From: Carboxylicivirga linearis
GTDB lineage: Bacteria; Bacteroidota; Bacteroidia; Bacteroidales; Marinilabiliaceae
DNA: 64,000 nt
NCBI RefSeq assembly: GCF_018271995.1
Contig: NZ_JAGUCO010000004.1
Location: forward strand, 62,001-126,000
Direction of reading: 5' to 3'
Made by a program: the position numbers and the translations under genes. This document shows, one piece after another, positions 1 through 9,457 of this stretch. A model generated the notes under the pieces. It ran no database searches. It saw nothing but the letters and a program-made list of their open reading frames with translations, and had not been told where the DNA came from. Position 1 is the first letter of the stretch. Every line of letters starts with the position of its first letter.

Positions 1-894
1 GAAGAAGAGGCAGCTATGCTTCGTTCGGAAAATGAAGAATTGAAAGTAGAACACAACGAACTTTCATCTGAAGTAGCTCGACTTAAAAAGCAAGTTGAAC
101 AGTTATTAAAAGACACTACCAGTTTAAGCAGACGCCTTCAGAAAGAGCAATATAAATACGCCGATTTAAACAAAAGCTATACGGACGCATTAAAGAAATT
201 CAGAAATTCATCCGGCAACGACGTTGACAATAAAGAGTTATTATCTTTTTTACAAAAACTTCAGGAAGAGTTACAGGCCAGAGAAGATGCCTTACATCAG
301 GCAGAAGACGAATTATTTAAGCAGCAAAAAGAATTGGCAGCATCTAAAGATAAAATGGATGCTCAGAATGCCAGACTACTGGAATTAGAAGAAGCATTGC
401 AAAAAAAGGACAAAGCATTATTGGCTCTTCGCAAAAGCATCAATGACGCTCTTACAGGTTTTTCAAGTGATGAGTTAAGCGTACATATGAAAGACGGAAA
501 AGTATATGTATCGCTTGAAGAAAAACTACTTTTTCGCTCTGGAAGTTATGAGGTCAATACCCAGGGTGCTGATGCACTAAAAAAGATAGCACGCGTATTA
601 GAAGACAATAATAATATTGAAATAATTGTTGAAGGACATACTGATAAAATTCCTTTTAAAAGCGGAGTTTTACTAGATAATTGGGATCTGAGCGTCAAAC
701 GTGCCACTTCTGTAGTGCGTATAATGCTTGAGAATAGTCAAATTAATCCATCTTTAATATCTGCATCAGGCAGAAGCGACAATCTACCTTTAAAAGAAGG
801 TTCAGATGCAGCTTCATTACAAGCAAACCGAAGAACCGAAATTATTTTGACTCCAAAAATAGATCAAATACTTAACTTACTCGAAAGCAACTAA
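1..894 (+). CDS. OmpA/MotB-domain coiled-coil envelope protein (5' end cut off)
   Basis: The frame is open to the left edge, so the start lies outside the window; the first in-frame ATG is at 16. About the first 140 visible residues are a long charged coiled coil (heptad-like runs of Glu, Lys and Leu). The last 120 or so form an OmpA-type peptidoglycan-binding domain: VEGHTD, then LSVKRATSVVRIML, then NRRTEIIL. In this family the domain grips peptidoglycan and the helical part spans the periplasm or links to a partner. A signal peptide or membrane anchor would be in the missing part. The stop is followed after 2 bases by the next gene, so the two are probably co-transcribed. It could be a MotB-like stator relative or a general OmpA-family protein; the domain call is firm and the role is open. 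Confidence 0.8.
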   Translation, partial: EEEAAMLRSENEELKVEHNELSSEVARLKKQVEQLLKDTTSLSRRLQKEQYKYADLNKSYTDALKKFRNSSGNDVDNKELLSFLQKLQEELQAREDALHQAEDELFKQQKELAASKDKMDAQNARLLELEEALQKKDKALLALRKSINDALTGFSSDELSVHMKDGKVYVSLEEKLLFRSGSYEVNTQGADALKKIARVLEDNNNIEIIVEGHTDKIPFKSGVLLDNWDLSVKRATSVVRIMLENSQINPSLISASGRSDNLPLKEGSDAASLQANRRTEIILTPKIDQILNLLESN

Positions 895-896
895 AA

Positions 897-1916
897 ATGC
901 TTATGACCTTAACACTTGAGACATGGGCCATTCTGAGAGTTCTATCCTTTAATAGAATGGCCAATGCCTTTAAGGCTGTTTTCTTTTATACATTGTCGCG
1001 CATTTTAAAAAAAGCGATACTAAAACATCAACCATTTGCCATCTCCATTGAACCAACTAGTATATGCAACCTCAAATGTCCTGAATGCCCTACAGGAACA
1101 AATACATTAAAAAGGCCAAGAGGTAAAATTTCCTTGAGTGAATATCAAAACATTCTCAATCAGCTTCCAAAGGAACTTACCTATCTTAATTTATATATAC
1201 AAGGCGAACCAACTATGCACCCCGACTTTCCGGAAATGATTAAATTGGCCAATCAAAAAAAGTTATATACATCCACCTCTACCAATGGGCACTTTATCAC
1301 TCCTACTTTAGCACGTAAAATTGTGCAAGCAGGACTAACTCGAATTATTTTTTCCATTGATGGAACAACCCAGGATAGTTACGAAAAATATCGTTCCGGA
1401 GGTCAACTTTCAAAAGCCATTAGCGGACTCAAAAACATAACAGAAGCCAAGGCTGATTTACAAAATCATTATCCTATTGTAATTTTCCAATTTTTAGTTT
1501 TTAAACATAACGAACATCAAATAAAAGCGGCAAGAAAAATGGCCTCCGAACTGTCTGCTAACAAGATAGAATTTAAAACAGCCCAATTTAACAATTATAC
1601 ATACACAAACGTAGCAGCACCAACTTTAAACAAATACAAACGTTACGAAGACATTCATAAACTAAAGTTAAAAGGCAAACAACACAACGCTTGTTGGCGG
1701 CAATGGCATTCAACAGTTATTACATGGGACGGCAAAGTAGCTCCATGCTGTTTCGATAAAGATGCCGATTACGAATTAGGAAACATCCAATCAAAGACAT
1801 TTTCTAAAATATGGAAATCAGATAACAACCAAAGATTTAAATCGACCATTTTCTCCCATAAAAAAACGATTGACATTTGCCAGAATTGCCCCGAAGGACG
1901 CAGATTTTGGTCATAA
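897..1916 (+). CDS. Radical SAM protein with SPASM domain
   Basis: A 339-residue enzyme. The CxxxCxxC motif that binds the SAM-cleaving 4Fe-4S cluster is visible as CNLKCPEC near residue 57, followed by the usual GEP (QGEPTMHPDF) and FSIDG strand motifs. The C-terminal part carries a SPASM-type cysteine set: CW, then APCCFDKD, then CQNCPEG at the extreme end, which would hold an auxiliary cluster. The first 20 or so residues are hydrophobic and lie before a second Met, so the start could also be the ATG 60 bases downstream. SPASM enzymes modify peptides, proteins, sugars or lipids; the substrate is not visible here. It follows an OmpA-domain gene by 2 bases, which suggests an envelope-linked target, but that is only inference from context. 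Confidence 0.85.
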   Translation: MLMTLTLETWAILRVLSFNRMANAFKAVFFYTLSRILKKAILKHQPFAISIEPTSICNLKCPECPTGTNTLKRPRGKISLSEYQNILNQLPKELTYLNLYIQGEPTMHPDFPEMIKLANQKKLYTSTSTNGHFITPTLARKIVQAGLTRIIFSIDGTTQDSYEKYRSGGQLSKAISGLKNITEAKADLQNHYPIVIFQFLVFKHNEHQIKAARKMASELSANKIEFKTAQFNNYTYTNVAAPTLNKYKRYEDIHKLKLKGKQHNACWRQWHSTVITWDGKVAPCCFDKDADYELGNIQSKTFSKIWKSDNNQRFKSTIFSHKKTIDICQNCPEGRRFWS

Positions 1917-2096
1917 TATTTAATGTAAAAACACAACATCATTTAACAATAACCTACACACCTAAATATGTTAATAAGTTGTTACCTACTTTTTCACTTT
2001 TAATTTTAGAATAACTATTAGAAATAACTATCTTTAGCAAAAGGTAAGATTAACTAACCAACTATGGTCACACACAAGTAAAGCCTTAATCAATTC

Positions 2097-3938
2097 ATGG
2101 CAAAAACTAAAGGATCAAGGCTAGTAAGGGAAATTGATGTATTCATCCGTAGAAGATTAGGTCCGTCATCAGCACCAACTGGAGATGGTCTGCACTACTG
2201 GCGTGAGAGAATATTCCATTATTTCTCCATTGGCCTGCTATTTTTCGGTTTAGTTGTTTATCTGTATTTGGGACTTACCTTTATTCAGGAAGAAGCATAC
2301 ACCAATGCCATATTCACCACCTTTGTATTTTTATCAGCTGTTTTTGTGACCTCTGTTAGATCTTTACCTTTTAAATTCAGGGTTGGATGGATATTATTTT
2401 TGATTTACCTAATAGGCATTTACCAAGTATTGAAAGCCAATAATTCGGCTGTAGGATACATGTTTTTACTCTCCTACACCTTAATGTCTGGTATATTGGT
2501 GGGACAAAAAGGTGCCTGGTTTTCAATTTTGGTTTCTACTATTTCACTGGCTGCTTTATCAGCAATATTATACTTACCAACATTTTCAATTCCCTACACC
2601 CCAGCAATTCCATTTCTCGATTACCTGCAACTGTCCATTGTATTTACAATAGTTATTCTAATTACCTTATTACCTTTAAACAGTTTATTAAACGGAATGC
2701 TGTTCAGCTTAAAAAAAGAACAACGTTACCGCAGGTTATTACGTCGCGAGCATGAGAACCTGGTTCTGGCAAAGAGAAAAGCTGAGGAAAGTGATCGCCT
2801 CAAAACCTCTTTTCTTTCCAACATGTCTCATGAAATAAGAACCCCAATGAATGCCATATTGGGCTTCTCCAATCTTTTGTCACATCCAGAGATTGACACT
2901 TCTGAAAAAGAAGAGTTTGTTAACCTGATAAAAATAAATGGAAAGAACTTACTGACACTTGTGGAAGATATAATTGACATCTCTAAATTAGACAGCGGTC
3001 AGTTACAAGTCAAGAATGCTCCTTGTAAGCTTCACTCCATGATGTCTGAAATTTTTGATAGCTTTCACGAAGACATTAAACGAAGAGGTTTATTTAACCT
3101 GAAATTATATGTAAAAGAAGGTGTTAGTGACGAAAACATCTTAATTCTTACCGACGAGCACCGATTAAAACAAATTCTGGTTAACCTCATTGGAAACGCG
3201 GTTAAATTTACTGAACGTGGATTTATCGAATTTGGATATACCCAGATTGAAGATCAATTCTTGCAATTCTATGTAAAAGATACAGGTATAGGCCTACCTC
3301 ATGGAAAAGAGAATGAAATTTTCGAACGATTCTCGAAATTTAATAATGACAAACAACGTCTTTATGGCGGAACCGGTATAGGCCTTTCAATTGCTAAACA
3401 TTTGGTTAATCTTTTAGGTGGTGAAATATGGGTTGAATCAGAAGCCATGATTGGAACAACTTTCTTCTTCACCTTACCTTATCATCGCTTAATGAACCAA
3501 AAGCTTGATGAAGAAGCCAAAAGAGAATCTATTCAGGATTTCAATTGGGAAGGAAAAACATTCCTTGTTGCTGAAGACGAAGAAGACAACTTCCGATATA
3601 TTGAAGTTGCACTTGCACTTTCCAATGCCAGCCTGATTTGGGCTAAAGATGGACAAGAAGCGGTTAACGTATTTCGCAAAGTAAATAATATTGATCTGGT
3701 TTTGATGGATATAAAAATGCCTTTAATGGATGGCTATACCGCCACCAGGGAAATTAAAACCATCAATAAAGACGTGCCTGTAATTGCACAAACAGCCTAT
3801 GCTCTTTCTGAAGAAAAGGAAAAATCGAAAGAAGCAGGTTGCGACGACTACATAGCCAAACCCATCGGCTACGAAGATTTATTAACCACCATCAACAGAT
3901 ACGTTCCTGGTAACGGAAACTTAGTTAGTAAATTATGA
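2097..3938 (+). CDS. Hybrid sensor histidine kinase with C-terminal receiver domain
   Basis: 613 residues. About six hydrophobic segments fill residues 40-200, with almost no extracytoplasmic domain, so the sensor is the membrane region itself. A short linker leads to the HisKA H-box FLSNMSHEIRTP with phospho-accepting His near 245. The ATPase domain follows with the N-box NLIGNAVKF, the G1-box DTGIGLP and the G2-box YGGTGIGLSIAKHL. A receiver domain ends the protein: acidic patch AEDEEDN, phospho-acceptor Asp near 538 (LVLMDIKMP) and the conserved Lys in YIAKPI. There is no HAMP or DNA-binding domain, so an outside partner must carry the output. The stop overlaps the start of the BtpA-family gene by 4 bases. 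A near-consensus -7 element (TATCTTTA) lies at 2029-2036. Confidence 0.92.
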   Translation: MAKTKGSRLVREIDVFIRRRLGPSSAPTGDGLHYWRERIFHYFSIGLLFFGLVVYLYLGLTFIQEEAYTNAIFTTFVFLSAVFVTSVRSLPFKFRVGWILFLIYLIGIYQVLKANNSAVGYMFLLSYTLMSGILVGQKGAWFSILVSTISLAALSAILYLPTFSIPYTPAIPFLDYLQLSIVFTIVILITLLPLNSLLNGMLFSLKKEQRYRRLLRREHENLVLAKRKAEESDRLKTSFLSNMSHEIRTPMNAILGFSNLLSHPEIDTSEKEEFVNLIKINGKNLLTLVEDIIDISKLDSGQLQVKNAPCKLHSMMSEIFDSFHEDIKRRGLFNLKLYVKEGVSDENILILTDEHRLKQILVNLIGNAVKFTERGFIEFGYTQIEDQFLQFYVKDTGIGLPHGKENEIFERFSKFNNDKQRLYGGTGIGLSIAKHLVNLLGGEIWVESEAMIGTTFFFTLPYHRLMNQKLDEEAKRESIQDFNWEGKTFLVAEDEEDNFRYIEVALALSNASLIWAKDGQEAVNVFRKVNNIDLVLMDIKMPLMDGYTATREIKTINKDVPVIAQTAYALSEEKEKSKEAGCDDYIAKPIGYEDLLTTINRYVPGNGNLVSKL

Positions 3939-4732
3939 ACCTGATAAGACCTGACAAGATAATTGTCGGTATGATCCATGTTGATGCCCTACCAGGCACT
4001 CCAAACCACCAATTATCCGTATGTGAAATAGCCAGGAAAGCAGCTTTGGAAGCAAAACTTTATCATGACGAAGGCGTTGATGCCATCATGATTGAGAATA
4101 TGCACGACACTCCCTATTTAAATAAAAATGCTGATCATGAAATAACAGCCGCCATGACTGTTATTGCCCATGAAGTGAAGAATGCCATTCGCCTTCCAGT
4201 AGGAATACAGATTTTGGCCGGTGCTAACAAACAAGCATTGGCTGTTGCTAATGCAGTCGACTTGGATTTTATAAGAGCTGAAGGATTTGTATTCTCACAT
4301 ATTGCTGACGAAGGAATGATGAACAGTTGCGCCGGAGAACTCTTACGTTATAGAAAAAACATAGGAGCAGACAAGGTTAAAATACTTACGGATATTAAGA
4401 AGAAACACTCTTCACACGCATTAACTGCAGATGTTTCTTTATTAGAGACTGCAAAAGCTGCGGAATTCTTTTTAAGTGATGGCGTTATAATTACAGGCAA
4501 CAGTACTGGCGAAGCTGTTGAACCTTCAGATTTGGCAGGCTTAAAATCAGAAATTAAACTTCCTGTTATAATTGGGTCCGGTATAAGTAACGAGAATATT
4601 TATACGTACTGGAATCAAGCAGATGTTTTTGTTGTTGGTTCGCATTTTAAATTGGATGGACACTGGACTAAAGGGGTGGATCCAGGGAGAGTTCAAAAAT
4701 TTATGCGAACAGTGCATTCATTACGGCAATAA
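3935..4732 (+). CDS. BtpA/SgcQ family TIM-barrel protein
   Basis: 265 residues. The N-terminus VGMIHVDALPGTPNH and the later segments MIENMHDTPY, FIRAEGFVF and GSGISNENI are typical of the BtpA/SgcQ family, a phosphate-binding TIM-barrel group. BtpA was named for a role in photosystem I assembly in cyanobacteria, and SgcQ sits in a sugar-phosphate operon in enterobacteria; the reaction is not established. Since this organism shows no photosynthesis genes, a metabolic role on a small phosphorylated substrate is more likely. The start overlaps the histidine kinase stop (ATGA at 3935-3938), so translation is probably coupled. Family call good, function unknown. Confidence 0.82.
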   Translation: MNLIRPDKIIVGMIHVDALPGTPNHQLSVCEIARKAALEAKLYHDEGVDAIMIENMHDTPYLNKNADHEITAAMTVIAHEVKNAIRLPVGIQILAGANKQALAVANAVDLDFIRAEGFVFSHIADEGMMNSCAGELLRYRKNIGADKVKILTDIKKKHSSHALTADVSLLETAKAAEFFLSDGVIITGNSTGEAVEPSDLAGLKSEIKLPVIIGSGISNENIYTYWNQADVFVVGSHFKLDGHWTKGVDPGRVQKFMRTVHSLRQ

Positions 4733-4734
4733 AA

Positions 4735-4758
4735 AACCTCATTCAAAAGAATGAGGTT
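4735..4758 (-). terminator. Intrinsic terminator of frr
   Basis: A 10-bp perfect stem (AACCTCATTC at 4735-4744 with GAATGAGGTT at 4749-4758) and an AAAA loop. Read on the minus strand the stem is followed by a run of T (complement of 4731-4736), so it mainly ends frr; it may also slow transcription coming from the BtpA-family gene. Confidence 0.85.
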
Positions 4759-4782
4759 ATACATATATAGTACAGTAAGATT

Positions 4783-5346
4783 TTACACAGTAAGAATATC
4801 TTTTTCTTTCACTTCAAACATATCATCAATCTTCTTAATGAATCCATCTGTCAGCTTCTGAACATCGGCTTCCGCATCCTTTTCAAGATCTTCTGACAAA
4901 CCTTCTTTCTTCATTCTTTTCAACTCTTCATTGCTATCACGACGAGCATTACGCACACTCACCTTGGCATCTTCACATTCCTTTTTTGCTTGTTTAACCA
5001 AGTCACGACGACGCTCTTCCGTTAAAGGAGGAATATTGATACGAATAATTTCTCCGTTATTATCAGGATTCAATCCTAAGTTTGCTGTCAAAATAGCCTT
5101 TTCAATAGCTCCAATAATTTGCTTTTCCCATGGCTGGATAGCAATAGTTCGCGGATCAGGAGTACTCAAATTGGCAACCTGTGTTAATGGACTCATACTA
5201 CCATAGTATTCAACTAATACCCCATCAAGCATTTTTGGATTAGCTTTTCCGGCACGTATTTTTCCTAATTCGTTATCAAGATGCTCCAAAGCTTTATCCA
5301 TTCTTTCTTTAGCATCTTCCAGTATTAATTCAATTTCTTCTTGCAT
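4783..5346 (-). CDS. frr: Ribosome recycling factor
   Basis: 187 residues, the normal length. The protein splits post-termination 70S ribosomes together with EF-G. Family hallmarks are visible: LGKIRAGKANPKML near residues 27-40, YYGSMSPLTQVANLSTPDPRTIAIQPW, NLGLNPDNNGEIIRINIPPLTEERRRDLVKQAK and a final helical region ending in VKEKDILTV. It is usually linked to pyrH, but here upstream is only a long AT-rich spacer. A consensus -7 element (TACTTTTGC on the minus strand) lies 35-42 bases upstream of the ATG and a T-tailed hairpin follows the stop, so it looks like a single-gene unit. Confidence 0.97.
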   Translation of the reverse strand: MQEEIELILEDAKERMDKALEHLDNELGKIRAGKANPKMLDGVLVEYYGSMSPLTQVANLSTPDPRTIAIQPWEKQIIGAIEKAILTANLGLNPDNNGEIIRINIPPLTEERRRDLVKQAKKECEDAKVSVRNARRDSNEELKRMKKEGLSEDLEKDAEADVQKLTDGFIKKIDDMFEVKEKDILTV

Positions 5347-5380
5347 GGTCGTAAATGTATGATTGTTTTACTCAATGTAG

Positions 5381-5388
5381 CAAAAGTA
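5381..5388 (-). promoter_or_regulatory. Promoter -7 element of frr
   Basis: On the minus strand this reads TACTTTTG followed by C, a perfect match to the Bacteroidota -7 consensus TAnnTTTG. It predicts a transcript start near 5374 and a leader of about 28 bases. No clear -33 TTTG is seen at the usual distance. Confidence 0.6.
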
Positions 5389-5869
5389 TAAAACTTTAAC
5401 CTAATTTAAAAAGCATAAAATAAAAGCTCTACTAATCCAGTCAATAAGATCTATTTTTAAAACCCCCAATAACCATCATATTCATTACTGCTCTTAGGCC
5501 ATATAAAAAACGTTATCATCTGACTTTCATTATTAAATCTACATTATTAGTCTGATATTTTTAAACTAATACTCAAGCAGCTCTCAGAACATTTTAGTAA
5601 CTTTATTGCAACCTAATGAACTTGCCAAAACAATAAATTAAGCTTAAATATTTATTGCAAGTACCAATGGTAAATAAATGGTAATTTGTAATAATATTTG
5701 TTAATATTTAACCGGTTGGAAAGTGAAAAATAGAAGATTAATTAGAATTGTTATAAATAGAGAATTTTTTCTTTATTATTACTTGTCAAAAGACACTTTC
5801 ACGGTTACATTTGCACACTTAATTTCAAAAATTATTTACACATAACAATAAATTTTAACTAGGATTCTT
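5389..5869. other. Long AT-rich intergenic region between frr and sdhC
   Basis: The longest gene-free stretch (about 520 bases from the frr start to the sdhC start). It separates divergent transcription units. Apart from the frr and sdhC promoters I see only AT-rich sequence with short imperfect repeats, for example AATGGTAA twice around 5667-5690. No credible open frame, RNA gene or strong hairpin was found. Confidence 0.5.
5783..5814 (+). promoter_or_regulatory. Promoter of the sdhCAB operon
   Basis: The -7 element TACATTTGC (5806-5814) fits TAnnTTTGC exactly, and a TTG (5783-5785) stands at the right distance for the -33 element. Transcription would begin near 5820, leaving a leader of about 50 bases before the sdhC ATG. 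Confidence 0.6.
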
Positions 5870-6544
5870 ATGGGTACTTTTTTTGGTTCCTCGATTGGAA
5901 GAAAGTTCGTGATGGGTTTGTCAGGACTTTTCTTGATTATCTTCTTGATAGTCCATTTATCCGTCAACTTATGTTTGTTGGTCCCAGATGGAGGCGAAAC
6001 ATTTAACATTGCTGCTAACTTTATGGCTTTACCGCTAATCAAATTTGGGTTACAACCTGTTTTGGCATTAGGATTCATCATCCACATTGCCTTGGCTGCT
6101 CAGCTAACAGCTCAAAACAACAAGGCACGCGGTAACAACAAGTACGCTTCTGGTAACAACACTAAAGAAGTGATGTGGGCGTCAAAAAACATGGGCATTT
6201 TAGGGATTGTAGTCCTTGCCTTTTTGGTTGTACACGTTTATGATTATTTCGTGCCGCTGCAAATTACGCATAGTGCACAGGAAGTAACCATCAACGGAAC
6301 TACCATGCATGATACTTACAGCTTGGTAAAAGCCAACTTGCAAAATCCTGTAAAAGCTATTTTGTACATTATCGGAGCTTTAGGATTGGCTTTACACTTA
6401 ACTCATGGCTTTTGGTCAGCTTTCCAAACTGTTGGTTTAAACAACAGCATCTGGCGTAAGCGTTGGACTGTAATCGGTACTATTTTCGCTTGGGCTATTA
6501 GTCTCGGTTTCTGTGTTATTGTTGTTGCAATGTTGTTGTCATAA
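5870..6544 (+). CDS. sdhC: Succinate dehydrogenase/fumarate reductase cytochrome b subunit
   Basis: 224 residues with five hydrophobic helices, the layout of the one-subunit diheme cytochrome b558 anchors (Bacillus and Wolinella type). Candidate heme-ligand histidines lie in IVHLSVNL, FIIHIALAAQ, VVHVYDYF and LHLTHGFWSAFQTVG. The subunit anchors SdhA and SdhB to the membrane and exchanges electrons with the quinone pool (menaquinone in this phylum). It is the first gene of an operon with sdhA 19 bases downstream and sdhB after it. The start ATG follows a consensus promoter. Whether the complex runs as succinate oxidase or fumarate reductase cannot be told from sequence alone. Confidence 0.95.
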   Translation: MGTFFGSSIGRKFVMGLSGLFLIIFLIVHLSVNLCLLVPDGGETFNIAANFMALPLIKFGLQPVLALGFIIHIALAAQLTAQNNKARGNNKYASGNNTKEVMWASKNMGILGIVVLAFLVVHVYDYFVPLQITHSAQEVTINGTTMHDTYSLVKANLQNPVKAILYIIGALGLALHLTHGFWSAFQTVGLNNSIWRKRWTVIGTIFAWAISLGFCVIVVAMLLS

Positions 6545-6563
6545 TTTAATAAATTATTAAGAT

Positions 6564-8501
6564 ATGAAATTAGATTCTAAGATACCCGAAGGGCCATTGG
6601 CCGAAAAGTGGTCGAAATATAAAGCTAACCAGAAACTGGTTAACCCTGCCAACAAACGTAAATTAGATATTATTGTAGTCGGAACCGGATTAGCTGGTGC
6701 TTCAGCTGCAGCTTCGTTTGGTGAAATGGGATTCAATGTAAAGAACTTCACCATCCAGGATTCACCTCGTCGCGCGCACTCTATTGCTGCTCAGGGAGGT
6801 ATCAATGCTGCTAAAAACTACCCTAACGATGGTGACTCAGTGCACCGTTTATTCTACGATACAGTAAAAGGTGGTGACTACCGTGCTCGCGAAGCTAACG
6901 TTCATCGTTTAGCTGAAGTAAGTAACGACATCATCGACCAATGTGTTGCTCAAGGTGTACCATTTGCACGTGAGTACGGAGGTTTACTTGACAACCGTTC
7001 ATTCGGTGGAGCTCAGGTTAGCCGTACTTTTTATGCAAAAGGACAAACTGGTCAGCAGTTATTAATTGGTGCTTACCAGGCTTTAATGCGTCAGGTAAAT
7101 GCTGGTACTGTTGATTTATATACCCGTACCGAAATTGTTGACATTGTAATGGTTGACGGTAAAGCTCGCGGTGTTATTGCACGAGACTTGGTAACCGGAG
7201 AATTCCAACGTCACTTCGGACACGCAGTTGTGTTAGCAACAGGTGGATACGGAAACACTTTCTTCCTTTCTACTAATGCAATGGGATCAAACGGTTCGGC
7301 TGCTATCAAAGCTTACCAAAAAGGTGCTGCTTTTGCCAACCCATGTTTCGCTCAGATTCACCCAACTTGTATTCCTGTTCACGGCGAGTTCCAGTCGAAA
7401 CTAACTTTGATGTCAGAATCATTGCGTAACGATGGCCGTATCTGGGTTCCTAAAAAGAAAGAAGATGCTGAAGCAATCCGCGCTGGTAAATTAAAGCCAA
7501 CACAAATTGCTGAAGAAAACAGAGATTACTATTTGGAGCGTCGTTACCCTGCTTTCGGTAACCTGGTGCCTCGCGACGTTGCTTCTCGTGCTGCTAAAGA
7601 GCGTTGTGACGCAGGTTTTGGTGTAGGTTCTACAGGTTTAGCTGTTTACCTTGACTTTAAATCAGCTATTGAGCGTTTAGGTGAAGATGCAATCCGTGCT
7701 CGCTACGGTAACTTATTCCAGATGTACGAAAAGATTGTTGATGACAATCCATATGATACACCAATGATGATCTATCCTGCTATCCACTACACAATGGGTG
7801 GTATTTGGGTTGATTACGAATTACAAACAACTGTACCAGGATTATTTGCAGCTGGTGAGGCTAACTTCTCAGACCACGGAGCTAACCGTTTAGGTGCTTC
7901 TGCTTTGATGCAAGGTTTGGCTGATGGTTATTTTGTACTTCCTTACACTATTCAAAACTATTTGGCTGATGATATTTCAACACCTCGTATGACAGGTGAT
8001 GAAAAAGAATTTGTTGAAGCTGAAAAAGAAGCTAAAGATAAATTTGAGAAATTATTAGCTATTAAAGGAGAACGTTCTGTAGACAGTATCCACAAAGAAC
8101 TAGGTTTAGTAATGTGGGATTTTGTTGGAATGGCTCGTACCAAAGAAGGATTAGAAGAGGCTATTGAGAAAATTGCTGCTATCAAAAAAGAATTCTGGTC
8201 AAATGTTCGTATTCCTGGTTCAGGAGAGGGCATGAACGTAGAATTAGAGAAAGCATCACGTTTAGCCGACTTTATTTCAATTGGCGATTTGATGGCTCGC
8301 GACGCGCTTAACCGTGAAGAGTCTTGTGGTGGTCACTTCCGTGAGGAGTACCAAACAGAAGAAGGTGAAGCATTACGTCAGGACGACAAATTTGCTTACG
8401 CAGCATGTTGGGAATACCAAGGAGACGATAAAGCTCCTGTAATGCACAAAGAAGACCTTACTTTTGATGTGGTTAAAGTTGCTCAACGTAATTATAAATA
8501 A
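6564..8501 (+). CDS. sdhA: Succinate dehydrogenase/fumarate reductase flavoprotein subunit
   Basis: 645 residues. The N-terminal dinucleotide fold reads [12 protein letters not shown] (about residues 38-49). The covalent-FAD histidine is in [12 protein letters not shown] near residue 72. The active-site region with HPT (IHPTCIPV) and the C-terminal flavin segment [18 protein letters not shown] are intact. It oxidises succinate to fumarate or the reverse on the cytoplasmic face, passing electrons to SdhB. Length and the long insert around residues 290-340 match the Bacteroidota/epsilon-type enzymes rather than the E. coli form. Codon use appears strongly biased towards CGT/GGT/GCT type codons, in keeping with high expression. 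Confidence 0.97.
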   Translation: MKLDSKIPEGPLAEKWSKYKANQKLVNPANKRKLDIIVVGTGLAGASAAASFGEMGFNVKNFTIQDSPRRAHSIAAQGGINAAKNYPNDGDSVHRLFYDTVKGGDYRAREANVHRLAEVSNDIIDQCVAQGVPFAREYGGLLDNRSFGGAQVSRTFYAKGQTGQQLLIGAYQALMRQVNAGTVDLYTRTEIVDIVMVDGKARGVIARDLVTGEFQRHFGHAVVLATGGYGNTFFLSTNAMGSNGSAAIKAYQKGAAFANPCFAQIHPTCIPVHGEFQSKLTLMSESLRNDGRIWVPKKKEDAEAIRAGKLKPTQIAEENRDYYLERRYPAFGNLVPRDVASRAAKERCDAGFGVGSTGLAVYLDFKSAIERLGEDAIRARYGNLFQMYEKIVDDNPYDTPMMIYPAIHYTMGGIWVDYELQTTVPGLFAAGEANFSDHGANRLGASALMQGLADGYFVLPYTIQNYLADDISTPRMTGDEKEFVEAEKEAKDKFEKLLAIKGERSVDSIHKELGLVMWDFVGMARTKEGLEEAIEKIAAIKKEFWSNVRIPGSGEGMNVELEKASRLADFISIGDLMARDALNREESCGGHFREEYQTEEGEALRQDDKFAYAACWEYQGDDKAPVMHKEDLTFDVVKVAQRNYK

Positions 8502-8540
8502 TCTCATAGGTCAATAGTTTCAATAGTTAAACAGAGAAAA

Positions 8541-9296
8541 ATGGAAAATAATATAAGTTTGACTCTAAAGGTTTGGCGTCAGAACGGACCTACAGAGAAA
8601 GGTCGTTTTGAAACATACAAATTAGAGAAAGTATCAACTGACAGCTCATTCCTTGAAATGATGGATATTTTAAATGAGCAGTTAGTAAATAGTGGTCAGG
8701 AGCCAATTGCTTTCGATCACGACTGTCGCGAAGGTATTTGCGGTATGTGTTCACTTTACATCAATGGTCGTCCTCATGGACCAGACGATGATGTAACTAC
8801 TTGTCAGTTGCACATGCGTAAATTTAAAGATGGTGAAACAATCACTATCGAACCATGGCGTTCAGCTGGTTTCCCTGTAATCAAAGATTTGATTGTAAAC
8901 CGTAATGCTTTCGATCAGATTATTGCAGCAGGAGGATATACTTCTGTAAGTACAGGTGGTGTACCAGACGCAAACGCTTTACCTATTCCTAAGGATGATG
9001 CAGATGAAGCTATGGATGCTGCTTCTTGTATTGGTTGTGGTGCATGCGTTGCAGCTTGTAAAAATGGTTCAGCTATGTTATTCGTTTCAGCTAAAGTTAG
9101 CCATTTAGCATTGTTGCCTCAAGGTAAAGTTGAAGCTGCTCGTCGTGCTAAAAGCATGGTTGCCAAAATGGACGAATTGGGCTTTGGTAACTGTACCAAC
9201 ACAGGTGCCTGTGAGGTAGAATGTCCTAAGAGCGTTTCTATCTCAAACATTGCTCGTTTGAACCGCGAATTTTTAAAAGCTAAATTTCAAGACTAA
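8541..9296 (+). CDS. sdhB: Succinate dehydrogenase/fumarate reductase iron-sulfur subunit
   Basis: 251 residues. The N-terminal ferredoxin fold has the 2Fe-2S ligands in [10 protein letters not shown] (Cys62, 67, 70) plus Cys88 in TTCQLH. The C-terminal part holds [11 protein letters not shown] for the 4Fe-4S cluster and [15 protein letters not shown] for the remaining cluster ligands. It carries electrons between the flavin of SdhA and the hemes of SdhC. It follows sdhA by 39 bases and is the last gene of the operon, with a strong T-tailed hairpin 28 bases after the stop. Confidence 0.97.
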   Translation: MENNISLTLKVWRQNGPTEKGRFETYKLEKVSTDSSFLEMMDILNEQLVNSGQEPIAFDHDCREGICGMCSLYINGRPHGPDDDVTTCQLHMRKFKDGETITIEPWRSAGFPVIKDLIVNRNAFDQIIAAGGYTSVSTGGVPDANALPIPKDDADEAMDAASCIGCGACVAACKNGSAMLFVSAKVSHLALLPQGKVEAARRAKSMVAKMDELGFGNCTNTGACEVECPKSVSISNIARLNREFLKAKFQD

Positions 9297-9324
9297 AAAG
9301 ACTTGAAGCTTTTTATACTCCTCC

Positions 9325-9356
9325 AACCACCTTTCGTTTGAAAGGTGGTTTTTTTT
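9325..9356 (+). terminator. Terminator of sdhCAB
   Basis: An 11-bp perfect stem (AACCACCTTTC at 9325-9335, GAAAGGTGGTT at 9340-9350), GTTT loop and a run of T to 9356. A textbook intrinsic terminator. Confidence 0.93.
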
Positions 9357-9457
9357 ACGTCATTTTCAAGCAAACGTTATTTCCTTATTAATTAGTTTGT
9401 TAATCCATAGTATTTTTTTTACTTTAGGTGCGAATAGGTTTCATTTAAATAGTCTGT

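Noticed and set aside
5389-5869. A small RNA or missed gene in the long frr-sdhC spacer
   Set aside because: No open frame with a plausible start, no stable hairpin with a T tail and only AT-rich sequence apart from the two promoters.
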